Of a DNA stretch of 64,000 nt, positions 25,021-32,981 are shown piece by piece. The first letter of the stretch is position 1; every line of letters starts with the position of its first letter. The notes below the pieces were generated by a model. That model was not told the origin of the DNA. It saw only the letters and a list, made by a program, of their open reading frames with translations, and did no database searches. Source of the DNA: Streptosporangium subroseum. GTDB taxonomy: Bacteria > Actinomycetota > Actinomycetes > Streptosporangiales > Streptosporangiaceae. Location of the stretch: positions 186,001 through 250,000 of the forward strand of contig NZ_FZOD01000007.1 in assembly GCF_900188345.1 (NCBI RefSeq), in the 5' to 3' direction. Made by a program: the position numbers and the translations under genes.

Positions 25021-26046
25021 GCTTCGCGCGGCCGTACGGCTCGCGGCGAGCACGGTCTTCCCCGCGCCGCCGCTCCCCCCGGTGAAGGTGTAGACGCCCT
25101 TCGCCAGGGGGCGCAGCGAGAGCCCGCCCGTGGGGTGGTAACACTCGACCGCCGTGACGGCCTTGACCTTTCTTCCGGGCGGCCGGTATCCGATCCGCGT
25201 CTCGGCGACGTCCAGGATCCTGGTGGTGAGGACGGGGTCGGGCGCTGCGTCTCCAGGGGTGATGTCCCATCTGTCGGTAGGAAGTCCGAGCAGGAGCCGC
25301 CCTTCGGCGTACACCCTGCCGTACAGGCCTGACGTCTCGTCGACGAACGCGCCCGGGCCCGTCCCGGCGAACGGGCCCAGCACGTACTGGATCACCTTGG
25401 TGCGCAGCCCCGCGTCCGCCAGGTCCGTGCGGGCGAGGAGGTCCTGCGTCCAGGCTCCGGCCGCCACGACGACGGCGTCGAACCTCATCGGGTTGCCGTC
25501 GGTCGGCCGGACCTCGCCTTCGCGGGTGATCGCGTCGACCTGCCCGTCGGTGACGAACGCGCCCGCCCGGGCGAGTTCGACCAGGAGCCGGTCGCGCAGC
25601 GCGTTCGGCGAGACGTAGCCGGCGCGCTTCTCGACGACGGCCACGCTTCCCTTCGGCATCCCGCGGAACGTTCCCCGGGACCCGAGCTCCCCGGCGGTGA
25701 TTATGGAGATCGAACCGGGGATGCGGCTGCGCACCAGGTCCACCAGGCCGGCGGTGCCCGGCTCCAGGCCGGGGAGCAGGTATACCGAGCCGGTCTCCCG
25801 GTAGGACGCCCACTTCCGCAGCTCAGGACTCGACTGGAGCTCGGCCAGGCTGTCGGCGGCCTCCAGGCAGAGGGCGGCGTCCGGCTCGAAGGCCCTGGTC
25901 AGCCCCCCGGAGGCGGCGCTGGCGTCGGCCCTGCGGTACGGCTCTCCCGTGAACAGGTGAACGGCGGTTCCTCTGATGACCTCGCACAGGCGCCAGGCGA
26001 GCATGGCCCCCGCGATTCCGCCACCCACAACGGCGATTCTGGGCAT
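25000..26046 (-). CDS. DAO-family FAD-dependent oxidoreductase (hydrazine cluster)
   Basis: A 348-residue flavoenzyme of the D-amino-acid oxidase/glycine oxidase fold. The N-terminal Rossmann motif is VVGGGIAGAMLAWRL (residues 5-19), there is a mid-protein VVVAAGAWTQDLL (the conserved GAWS/T segment), and a C-terminal GVYTFTGGSGGAGKT. In the s56-p1 and triacsin hydrazinoacetate pathways a DAO-type flavoenzyme oxidatively cleaves the lysine-glycine N-N adduct. This gene is the distal member of an operon containing the other required enzymes, so that role is the best inference. GGAGGTG precedes the ATG; it starts 13 nt after the MFS stop. Confidence 0.82.
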   Translation of the reverse strand: MPRIAVVGGGIAGAMLAWRLCEVIRGTAVHLFTGEPYRRADASAASGGLTRAFEPDAALCLEAADSLAELQSSPELRKWASYRETGSVYLLPGLEPGTAGLVDLVRSRIPGSISIITAGELGSRGTFRGMPKGSVAVVEKRAGYVSPNALRDRLLVELARAGAFVTDGQVDAITREGEVRPTDGNPMRFDAVVVAAGAWTQDLLARTDLADAGLRTKVIQYVLGPFAGTGPGAFVDETSGLYGRVYAEGRLLLGLPTDRWDITPGDAAPDPVLTTRILDVAETRIGYRPPGRKVKAVTAVECYHPTGGLSLRPLAKGVYTFTGGSGGAGKTVLAASRTAARSLVRSLR

Positions 26047-26059
26047 CGCACACCTCCGT

Positions 26060-27343
26060 TCATGTCGCCGAGGCCGCCGCGGTCTGCGGCTCCTCGGACC
26101 GGTCGGGGTTCTGGTTCTGCATGCCGATCAGTCCCGCCACGGTCGCCACCGCGGAGACCAGGGCGGCCCACAGCCACACCGAGCGACCGACCTGGAACCA
26201 CACCAGGGTTCCGATCACCGGTCCGATCGCGGTGCCGAGGCCGAAGACGCTCTGCATGGCGCCGATGTAGCGTCCGCGCAGCCGTTCGGGGCCGGCCAGG
26301 GCCGGGTAGGCGAACGTGGTGGGCCCCCCGATGATCTCCGAGAGCGTCCAGACCAGGGTGCCGACCATGAACCAGATCGGCAGCGGGGAGATCGCGTAGA
26401 TGGCGTAGCCGACCGAGACGAGGCCGAGGCCGAGCAGGGCGGTCAGCCGGATCGGCCACTTCTGCACGACCTTTGTCATCGCCAGCTCGCAGGTGATGAC
26501 GATGAAGCCGTTCAGCGAGACGGCCGCGCCGTACCACCACAGGCTGATCCCGGCGGCGGCGATGTCCAGCGGGAGCGTGGCCGTGTACTGGCAGTAGACG
26601 ATGGAGGTGAGCAGCATCGCGACCAGATAGATGCTGTAGCGCCAGTCGGCGAGCACCGCGAGATACCCGGAGCGGCCCTGCGGCGCCGGCTCCTCCGTCG
26701 CCTCCTGCTCCTTCTTGACCCGTACGGTCCGGCCGGGCAGCGCGAACATCGCGATGGCGCCGAAGGCCAGCGCCGCGGCGGCCTCGCCCCAGAAGAGCGC
26801 GTTGTAGGAGAAGGAGAGCAGCGCGGCGCCGATCAGCGGGGCGGCGGTCATCCCCAGGTTCAGCCCCAGCCGGTACATCGCCGTGATCATCACCACCCGG
26901 TGCCTCGGCGTCAGCTCGGTGAGCAGCGTCTGGGCCGCCGGCCGGTAGAACTGGCCGATCGTGCTGACCATGAAGACGGCGGCGAGCAGCATCGCGTAGG
27001 TGGGGGCGTAGAGGATCGACACGATCAGCACGGCCGATCCGCCCATGCTGATCAGCGTGACCGCCCGGGCGCCGAGGCGGTCGGAGAGCGATCCGCCGGC
27101 CAGCGAGCCCACCACCGCGCCGCCGCCGTACACGCCCAGCGCGAGCCCGGCCTGCGTGGCGGAGAAGCCCCGGTCGGTCAGGAACAGCACCAGGTAGATC
27201 TGGATGAACGCGGCGAGCCTGCTGATGAAACCGCCGAGGAGCAGCGCCTTGACGGCGCGCGGCGTCTCTCTCAGCGTGACGAACACACCGTCGTCCGGCT
27301 TGTCCACGCGGGGGGTTTCCTCGGTCTCGAGTACGGCGGTCAT
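26060..27343 (-). CDS. MFS transporter, probable product exporter
   Basis: A 427-residue major facilitator with about 12 hydrophobic segments. The loop 2-3 signature is GSLSDRLGARAVTLI (the GxLaDrxGrkxxl motif A), and a charged central loop (KKEQEATEEPAPQG) lies between the two six-helix bundles. The start ATG at 27343 overlaps the stop of the upstream ATP-grasp gene (ATGA) and GGTGAAGG precedes it, indicating translational coupling. Membership in the hydrazine-type operon suggests export of the final metabolite, or self-resistance; substrate unknown. Confidence 0.87.
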   Translation of the reverse strand: MTAVLETEETPRVDKPDDGVFVTLRETPRAVKALLLGGFISRLAAFIQIYLVLFLTDRGFSATQAGLALGVYGGGAVVGSLAGGSLSDRLGARAVTLISMGGSAVLIVSILYAPTYAMLLAAVFMVSTIGQFYRPAAQTLLTELTPRHRVVMITAMYRLGLNLGMTAAPLIGAALLSFSYNALFWGEAAAALAFGAIAMFALPGRTVRVKKEQEATEEPAPQGRSGYLAVLADWRYSIYLVAMLLTSIVYCQYTATLPLDIAAAGISLWWYGAAVSLNGFIVITCELAMTKVVQKWPIRLTALLGLGLVSVGYAIYAISPLPIWFMVGTLVWTLSEIIGGPTTFAYPALAGPERLRGRYIGAMQSVFGLGTAIGPVIGTLVWFQVGRSVWLWAALVSAVATVAGLIGMQNQNPDRSEEPQTAAASAT

Positions 27344-28578
27344 GCTGCTGCCTTCACCTTCAGGTTGGCCTCGGCGGCGTCCAGCGCGGCCCGGCATTCG
27401 TCAACGGTCGAGGCAAGCGCGGTGGCGTAGGCGATACGCCCCCACAGGGTGCCCTTGGGCGGCGGCGAGACGACCGATCCCGGAGCCACCACCGCGATCG
27501 CCCGGTCGATCTCCGGGGGCAGGGCGGTCTCGTCGAACGCGATCGACTCGATCGTGGTGTCGTCCTCGGCGACGTAGAAGAAGCGCACCCCGCCCACGAG
27601 CTTGCGCTCGGGGACGAGCGCGGGCGGGCGCCCGCAGGCCGCGGCGGCGGCGGCCAGGCCGGGGTCGATCCCGGTGGTGAGCAGTCCCAGGTAGGGGATC
27701 ATGTCCCCGCCCAGGCGGCCGTTCACCTCGATGACGCGCAGTCCCCTGGAGGAGAGCTTGATCTCGGTGTGGGTGAACCCGTCGGTGAATCCGAGCGCGG
27801 TGTGCGTGTCTTGCAAGACCCGGCAGAACTCCGGGTCGTCCAGGAGCGCGTCCTGGGCGTCGACGAAGTGGCCCACCTCCTCGCAGTACGGCTCGTAGCC
27901 GAGGACCTTCCTGCCGACGAAGAGCGGGGTCACCACCCCGCCCTGGACGACGGCGTCGACGCTCACCTCGGGCCCGTCCGCGAACTCCTCGACCAGGACG
28001 GGGACCTCGAACGTCGCCCCGCCGGGCACGGTCAGGTCGCGGACGAAGGCGAACCTCTCCGCCAGGTCCAGCGGGTCCTCGACCTTGATGACGCCCAGGC
28101 TGCCGCCCAGGCCGCGCGGCTTGAGGATGGCGGGGTAGCCGAACTCGGCGGCGGCTTCCAGGGCCTCGTCGACCGTGGAGACCGCCAGCGACCTGGGCTG
28201 CGGCACGCCGAGCGCGTCGAGGGCGACGCGGGTGAGGTGCTTGTCGCGGCACCGCCGTACCATCTCGGGGTCGCCGCCGGGCAGGCCGAGGGCCTCGGAG
28301 ATGTACGAGGCGGCCAGGATCCTGGCCTCGTCCCAGCACAGCACCCCCCGCACCGGTTCGCGGGCGTCCAGTTCCAGCGCGACGGCGGCCATCGCGGGGC
28401 CGTCGTCCAGGTCGGCCACCACGGTCCAGCCGGTGACGTGCTCGCGCTCCCAGCCGGGCTCGGCGGTCACGAAGAGGTGGACGCGGTATTCGGTGCCGAT
28501 CGAGCGCAGCAGGTACTCGCGGTAGTGCCGCATTCCGGTGGCGACCACCAGAATCAACGGCCTGGTGTCTGTGGTCAT
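27340..28578 (-). CDS. ATP-grasp ligase (second copy in cluster)
   Basis: A 412-residue ATP-grasp enzyme of the carnosine synthase/BacD-like L-amino-acid ligase type. The N-terminal Rossmann-like domain starts LILVVATGMRHYREYLL; the ATP-grasp fold carries YPAILKPRGLGGSLGV (the lysine and glycine-rich loop), VLVEEFADGPEVSVDAV and the metal-binding HTEIKLSSRGLRVIEVNGRLGGD. These enzymes join a carboxylate, activated as acyl-phosphate, to an amine. It starts 1 nt after the antiporter stop and its stop overlaps the MFS start. A peptide-bond-forming role with a hydrazine or amino-acid nucleophile is inferred from context. Confidence 0.88.
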   Translation of the reverse strand: MTTDTRPLILVVATGMRHYREYLLRSIGTEYRVHLFVTAEPGWEREHVTGWTVVADLDDGPAMAAVALELDAREPVRGVLCWDEARILAASYISEALGLPGGDPEMVRRCRDKHLTRVALDALGVPQPRSLAVSTVDEALEAAAEFGYPAILKPRGLGGSLGVIKVEDPLDLAERFAFVRDLTVPGGATFEVPVLVEEFADGPEVSVDAVVQGGVVTPLFVGRKVLGYEPYCEEVGHFVDAQDALLDDPEFCRVLQDTHTALGFTDGFTHTEIKLSSRGLRVIEVNGRLGGDMIPYLGLLTTGIDPGLAAAAAACGRPPALVPERKLVGGVRFFYVAEDDTTIESIAFDETALPPEIDRAIAVVAPGSVVSPPPKGTLWGRIAYATALASTVDECRAALDAAEANLKVKAAA

Positions 28579-28579
28579 C

Positions 28580-29929
28580 TCACGTCTCCTTGGTGGTGGT
28601 CACGAGTTCCCCGGCGGGGGCCTGCAGGGCGTCGAAGAACTCCTCGCGGACGGACTCCTCCTCGGTGGGGGCGATCCGGGAGGCCGCGAAGCGGAGCAGG
28701 GGCGGCGCCATCATCGAGGTCACGACCGCGACCAGGACGATGACCGTGTAGGACGCCGTGGTGAGCACGCCCAGGCGGAGTCCCACCATCGCGATGATCA
28801 CTTCGATCACGCCCCGGGAGTTGAGGCCGGCTCCCAGCGCGAGGGCCTCCCACCGGCTCCGTTTGGCGATGCGCGCCCCGAGGTAGGCGCCGGCGAACTT
28901 GGCGGCGATGGCGACGGCCAGCACCACGATCCCCGCCACGAGCACGGGTGGCTTGGCCAGCTCGGTCAGGTCCATGCGCAGGCCCGCCGTGGCGAAGAAG
29001 ATCGGTGCGAGCACCGCGGCGACGAGCGTCTGCAGGGGTGCCAGCCTGGCGACCCTGAGGTCCGGCGAGGAGCCGACGAGCGCGCCGCAGATGAAGGCTC
29101 CGAGGATGGCCTCGAATCCCATCGCCTGCGTGGCCGAGGCCGAGAGCAGGATCATGACCACCACCGCGGCGATCGTGGTGGCGCTTCCGCCGCGGTCGGC
29201 GGCGCGCAGCACCCTGGCGACCAGCCTGCGGCCGAACAGGAGCGCCACCAGCACGAGCCCGGCGAGCATGGCGACCGCGGTCAGCGCGGCCTGCCCGGTG
29301 CGGGCCCCGGCGGTGGCGAGCGCGGAGACCACCGACAGGAGGAACCAGCCGACGACGTCGTCGATGACGGCGCTGCTCAGGATGAGCTGGCCGATGTCGC
29401 GGTGGAGCAGGCGCATCTCCATCAGGATCTTGGCGATGACGGGGATGGCGCTGACGCAGAGCGCGACGCCGAGGAAGAGCGCGAAGACCATGTGGTCGAC
29501 GCCTTCGGCGATCATCTCGGGAGGGGCCAGGAACCCGATCCCGACGCCGAGGACCAGCGGGATGACCAGCCCGGTTCCGCTGATCCAGGCGGCGGCCCTG
29601 CCCTGGCGCCGGATGAAGCCGAGGTCGAGGTGCATGCCGGTCAGTCCCACCAGCAGCAGGACGCCGAACTGGCCGACGGCGTCGATCATGTGGAACCTGG
29701 CCGGGTCGGTGGGCAGCAGCCAGGCGGAGAACTCGGGGGCGATGTTGGCGAGCAGCGAGGGCCCGATCAGGATGCCGGCGCAGAGCTCGCCGAGCAGCGC
29801 GGGCATTCCGAACCGGACGGAGATCCGGCCCAGGACGGTGGCCAGGCCGAGGAGCAGCCCGAGTTGCAGGAGGAGGACCATGAGGTTGGGTGCGGGGATG
29901 ACGGCGACGGGTGCCGTGGCGAGAACCAT
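28580..29929 (-). CDS. CPA2-type cation/proton antiporter
   Basis: A 449-residue membrane protein with 12-13 hydrophobic segments. It has the Na+/H+ exchanger domain hallmarks LLGELCAGILIGPSLL near the start, and a mid-protein SAVIDDVVGWFLL containing the paired Asp of the transport site. A GAFICGALVG helix and a short cytosolic tail follow, with no TrkA-N domain. It lies 3 nt after the substrate-binding protein and 1 nt before the second ATP-grasp gene. It is unusual to find an antiporter in a biosynthetic operon; it might export a cationic product or sustain export, but this is inference. Confidence 0.85.
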   Translation of the reverse strand: MVLATAPVAVIPAPNLMVLLLQLGLLLGLATVLGRISVRFGMPALLGELCAGILIGPSLLANIAPEFSAWLLPTDPARFHMIDAVGQFGVLLLVGLTGMHLDLGFIRRQGRAAAWISGTGLVIPLVLGVGIGFLAPPEMIAEGVDHMVFALFLGVALCVSAIPVIAKILMEMRLLHRDIGQLILSSAVIDDVVGWFLLSVVSALATAGARTGQAALTAVAMLAGLVLVALLFGRRLVARVLRAADRGGSATTIAAVVVMILLSASATQAMGFEAILGAFICGALVGSSPDLRVARLAPLQTLVAAVLAPIFFATAGLRMDLTELAKPPVLVAGIVVLAVAIAAKFAGAYLGARIAKRSRWEALALGAGLNSRGVIEVIIAMVGLRLGVLTTASYTVIVLVAVVTSMMAPPLLRFAASRIAPTEEESVREEFFDALQAPAGELVTTTKET

Positions 29930-29932
29930 TGT

Positions 29933-31738
29933 TCAGTTGCCCTTCTCGACGTAGTACCAGTTCTCAGGGCTGATCATCCCGAAGGGGTTGATCGGCTCGA
30001 AGCCGCGGAGGTTGTTGGCCACCTCGAACAGCCGCAGGGAGAAGTTGGGGATGAAGATGACCGGGACCTGCTCCGCGATGTAGTCCTGGTACTCATGGAG
30101 CGCGCCCAGGTCGTCACTCGTCAACGTGCGGGCGATGAGCTCGTCGGCCTTCGGGTCGGTGTAGTGGCCGAAGTTGCCGCCGGCGTCGGTCTTGAAGAGG
30201 ATCTCGCCGCTCGGGTAGTGGTACACCCAGCCGCCTCCCCAGGTGCTCAGCTCCCACAGGCAGGGGCTGTCGGGTCCCACGACGCAGGGGGCGTCCTCGG
30301 CCACCAGGATCGAGCCGTAGACCTCCTGGAGCCGCAGCTCGATGCCGGCCTTGAGCGCGTCGTCGCGGAACTGCTCCATCACCCGGGTGAGCGCGGGGCG
30401 GCCCTCGGCGTATCTGAGGGAGAAGCTGAGCCGGGTGCCCCCGGGGATGCCCGCTCCGGCCTGGCCGGGGCCCTCGCCGGGGTTGACGCAGATCGCCGGC
30501 GTCGTGCTGGTGTCCCAGCCGTTGGCCTCCAGCAGCTCGCGGGCGCGGTCGGGGTCGAAGGGCAGGACCGGCCCGCCCTGCAGGGTCGGCGAGACCAGGT
30601 CGCTGACCGGGTAGCGGGGCACCGGGCCGTCCTGACGGTAGGCGTAGCCGTGGTAGATGTCACGGGCCGCCCGGTCCTGGTCGAGCGTGTGCTGCATCGC
30701 CTGCCGGATGTAGGTCTGGGCGAGCATCTTCCCGGCGACGGTCGGGTTGTTGTAGTTGAGCGGGATGTAGCGGATGCAGAAGGCGGCCTGCGGGACCAGC
30801 GTGTAGTTCTCGCTCAGCGGGTTGGGCCCGCCCTTGGTGGGGTCGTCGGTCGGCTCGGTGCTGAAGCTCAGCGGCAGGTAGCCGACCTGGATGTTGTCGG
30901 GTCCTTCCGGCCCCTCCAGCAGCTTCTGGTACTCCTCGCCGTCGGACATGAACGGGATCTGCCGGAACTCGTCCAGGTGCGCCTTGTTCGGCCCGGAGTA
31001 GTGCTCGTTGGGGACGAAGGTGACGACGCCCTCCATGGTGTAGCTCTTCAGCCGCCACGGGCCGCTGACCACGCTCCACACCGGGCTGTCGGCCCAGTGC
31101 ACGCGGTCGGAGTTGTCCTCCTCGATGACGCCGCCGTTCTCGCCCATCAGGAAGTCGTAGACCGCGGCCACGTTCTCCAGGCCGAAGGAGGCGTCGGAGG
31201 GTCCGTCGGCGGTGCGGTCCCAGGCCTTGGGCATCGGGGTGATGGTGCTGAGCTGGTTCATCAGCACCCAGCGCTTGGAGTAGACCTTGTCGAAGGTGAA
31301 GTAGACCTTGTCCTCGGCGAGCTTGCCGTAGGAGACCAGATTGTCGGGGAAGCAGCCGGGGACGTACTCGCCGTAGCGCTCGCCCTTGACCGCCATCATG
31401 TTCACCCAGAACAGGACGTTGTCCGCGCAGATCGTCTCACCGTTGGACCACTTCCAGGGCTTGACGGTGACGGTGACGGTCAGGCCGTCCTCGCTCCACT
31501 CCGGCGGCTCGCCGATGCTGAGGTCGTAGTCGACCTCCGGCCTGCCGTGCGTGCCGAAGAAGAAGAGCGGCCGGTACATCAGGATCTGGAACTCGAGCAG
31601 GTTGCGGGTGCCGAAGCGCTCCGGCGGGGTGAAGGGGAAGATGATGGACGGGGGGAATCCGGGCGCGCAGGCCCAGGTCACGGTGCCTCCCTTGACCGGC
31701 GTCTCCGTGATCGGACGGTCGATGGTGTTCAGTGTCAT
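29933..31738 (-). CDS. Oligopeptide-binding-protein-like (SBP_bac_5), no signal peptide
   Basis: A 601-residue solute-binding protein family 5 member. The N-terminal lobe is recognisable by ILMYRPLFFF, LTVTVTVKPWKWSNGETI, and the second half by LNYNNPTVAGKMLAQTYIRQAMQHTLDQ and PFDPDRARELLEANGWD, all typical of Opp/Dpp periplasmic binding proteins. Unlike normal members it begins MTLNTIDRPITETPVKGGT, with no hydrophobic signal sequence and no lipobox Cys. There are no ABC permease or ATPase genes nearby. The start overlaps the stop of the preceding gene (ATGA). A cytoplasmic binding or chaperone-like role for a peptide intermediate, or recruitment as an enzyme, is possible. Confidence 0.82.
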   Translation of the reverse strand: MTLNTIDRPITETPVKGGTVTWACAPGFPPSIIFPFTPPERFGTRNLLEFQILMYRPLFFFGTHGRPEVDYDLSIGEPPEWSEDGLTVTVTVKPWKWSNGETICADNVLFWVNMMAVKGERYGEYVPGCFPDNLVSYGKLAEDKVYFTFDKVYSKRWVLMNQLSTITPMPKAWDRTADGPSDASFGLENVAAVYDFLMGENGGVIEEDNSDRVHWADSPVWSVVSGPWRLKSYTMEGVVTFVPNEHYSGPNKAHLDEFRQIPFMSDGEEYQKLLEGPEGPDNIQVGYLPLSFSTEPTDDPTKGGPNPLSENYTLVPQAAFCIRYIPLNYNNPTVAGKMLAQTYIRQAMQHTLDQDRAARDIYHGYAYRQDGPVPRYPVSDLVSPTLQGGPVLPFDPDRARELLEANGWDTSTTPAICVNPGEGPGQAGAGIPGGTRLSFSLRYAEGRPALTRVMEQFRDDALKAGIELRLQEVYGSILVAEDAPCVVGPDSPCLWELSTWGGGWVYHYPSGEILFKTDAGGNFGHYTDPKADELIARTLTSDDLGALHEYQDYIAEQVPVIFIPNFSLRLFEVANNLRGFEPINPFGMISPENWYYVEKGN

Positions 31739-32136
31739 GACGTGACCTCAGCTGTCTGGGGGAGCTCCGCGAGAGCTGCCTGGTTGAACGCTTCGAGAGC
31801 TGCCGGGGTGAGCTCTTCGAGCAGGGAAACGCCGCTGGCGGCGTGCTCGCCGTACCGCTCCCACGTCTCGTGGAGCAGGATCCGGCCGTCGGGGAGCACC
31901 TCGGGGGTGCTGTGGCAGCGGCCCGACACGATGGCGCCGGTGTCGAGGACCATGCAGTAGGCGAAGTCGAGGGTCCCGTCGGGGGCGCAGACCCCGGTGA
32001 GGGTCCCCCGGCGGGCGTGCCCGCCGGAGAACTCGCCCCACAGGAGGTCACCGGACTGCCGGTACAGGGCGATCGGGTGCTTCTCCCCCTCGGGAACGCC
32101 GCCGGTGGTGAAGCGGCGTCCGTCGTAGCCGATCAT
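31735..32136 (-). CDS. N-acetylglutamate-synthase-like small protein (function unknown)
   Basis: A 133-residue beta-rich protein that begins MIGYDGRRF and has DLLWGEFSGGHARRGTL, STPEVLPDGRILLHETW and a C-terminal SLLEELT. This is the pattern of a family often labelled N-acetylglutamate synthase although no acetyltransferase fold is present. The fold looks like a small beta-barrel. The ATG at 32136 overlaps the stop of the DDAH-like gene (ATGA), and its own stop overlaps the SBP start. A role within the pathway is likely from this coupling, but the reaction cannot be named. Confidence 0.7.
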   Translation of the reverse strand: MIGYDGRRFTTGGVPEGEKHPIALYRQSGDLLWGEFSGGHARRGTLTGVCAPDGTLDFAYCMVLDTGAIVSGRCHSTPEVLPDGRILLHETWERYGEHAASGVSLLEELTPAALEAFNQAALAELPQTAEVTS

Positions 32137-32981
32137 CGGCGGGCCGCCCTCAGTTCGAGGGTGCAGCACTTGGCGCTGCCACCGGACTTCAGCAGTTCGG
32201 AGAGCTCGACGCCGATGGGCTCGTAGCCGCGCTCGCGCAGCTCATCCATCAGGTGGGTGGCCGCGGGCGGCATCAGGACGTGGCGGCCGTCGGAGACCGC
32301 GTTCAGCCCGAACACCTCGGCGTCGGCCTCGGTGGCGATGACCGCGTCGGGGTACAGCACGCGCAGGACGCCCTGGCTCTCCTTGGCGAAGGCGCCGGGG
32401 TAGTACATGATCTGGTCGTCGTCGAGGACGGCCAGCGCGGTGTCGAGGTGGTAGAAGCGCGGGTCCACCAGCCGGAGCCCGGCCACCGGCATGCCGAAGA
32501 ATTTCTCGGCCTCGCGGTGCGAGCGGATGTCGGTACGGAATCCGGTGCCGGCCAGCAGGTATCTGCCGGCGTGGAGGTAGTCGCCCTCGCCCTCGTTGAC
32601 GAACACCGCGTCGCGGGTCTCGTAACCGCGGGAGCGGAACCACTCCAGGTAGGCGGGGCCCTCGGCGGCCCGCTCCGGGTGCCGGAACCTGGCCGACAGC
32701 ACCTTCCCCTCGATGACCGTCGCCCCGTTGGCGGCGAACACCATGTCGGGGTAGCCGGGCAGCGGTTCGATGAACTCCACCTGGTGTCCCAGCCCGTGGA
32801 AGGCGCGCAGCAGGCCCTCCCACTGAAGCTGGGCCAGCGCTCCGTCGACCGGCTTGTCCGGTTCCATCCACGGGTTGATGGAGTAGACGACGTCGAAGTG
32901 GGTGGGCGGGCACATCAGGTATCGGCGAGTGCGGGCGACGCGCTGAAGGCGTCTCGGCTTCTCGACGGCCAGCTGGGTCAT
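32133..32981 (-). CDS. DDAH/arginine-deiminase-type amidinohydrolase
   Basis: A 282-residue protein of the guanidine-modifying (amidinotransferase/DDAH) superfamily. Family landmarks: CPPTHFDVVYSINPWM near the N-terminus, PDMVFAANGA (residues 78-87, substrate Asp), NEGEGDYL (129-136), catalytic His178-x-Asp180 in YHLDTAL, and Cys272/Cys273 near the C-terminus as the nucleophile. DDAH hydrolyses methylarginines to citrulline; relatives are deiminases or transferases. In this operon it could act on an arginine- or guanidine-containing unit (inference). Start ATG at 32981 overlaps the stop of the ATP-grasp gene. Confidence 0.82.
   Translation of the reverse strand: MTQLAVEKPRRLQRVARTRRYLMCPPTHFDVVYSINPWMEPDKPVDGALAQLQWEGLLRAFHGLGHQVEFIEPLPGYPDMVFAANGATVIEGKVLSARFRHPERAAEGPAYLEWFRSRGYETRDAVFVNEGEGDYLHAGRYLLAGTGFRTDIRSHREAEKFFGMPVAGLRLVDPRFYHLDTALAVLDDDQIMYYPGAFAKESQGVLRVLYPDAVIATEADAEVFGLNAVSDGRHVLMPPAATHLMDELRERGYEPIGVELSELLKSGGSAKCCTLELRAARR

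Noticed and set aside
28538..31960. 1140-codon plus-strand open frame opposite antiporter and SBP genes
   Set aside because: Low-complexity shadow frame spanning two real genes on the other strand.
31735..32136. True N-acetylglutamate synthase
   Set aside because: No GNAT acetyl-CoA motif and only 133 residues; the family label appears to be a misnomer.
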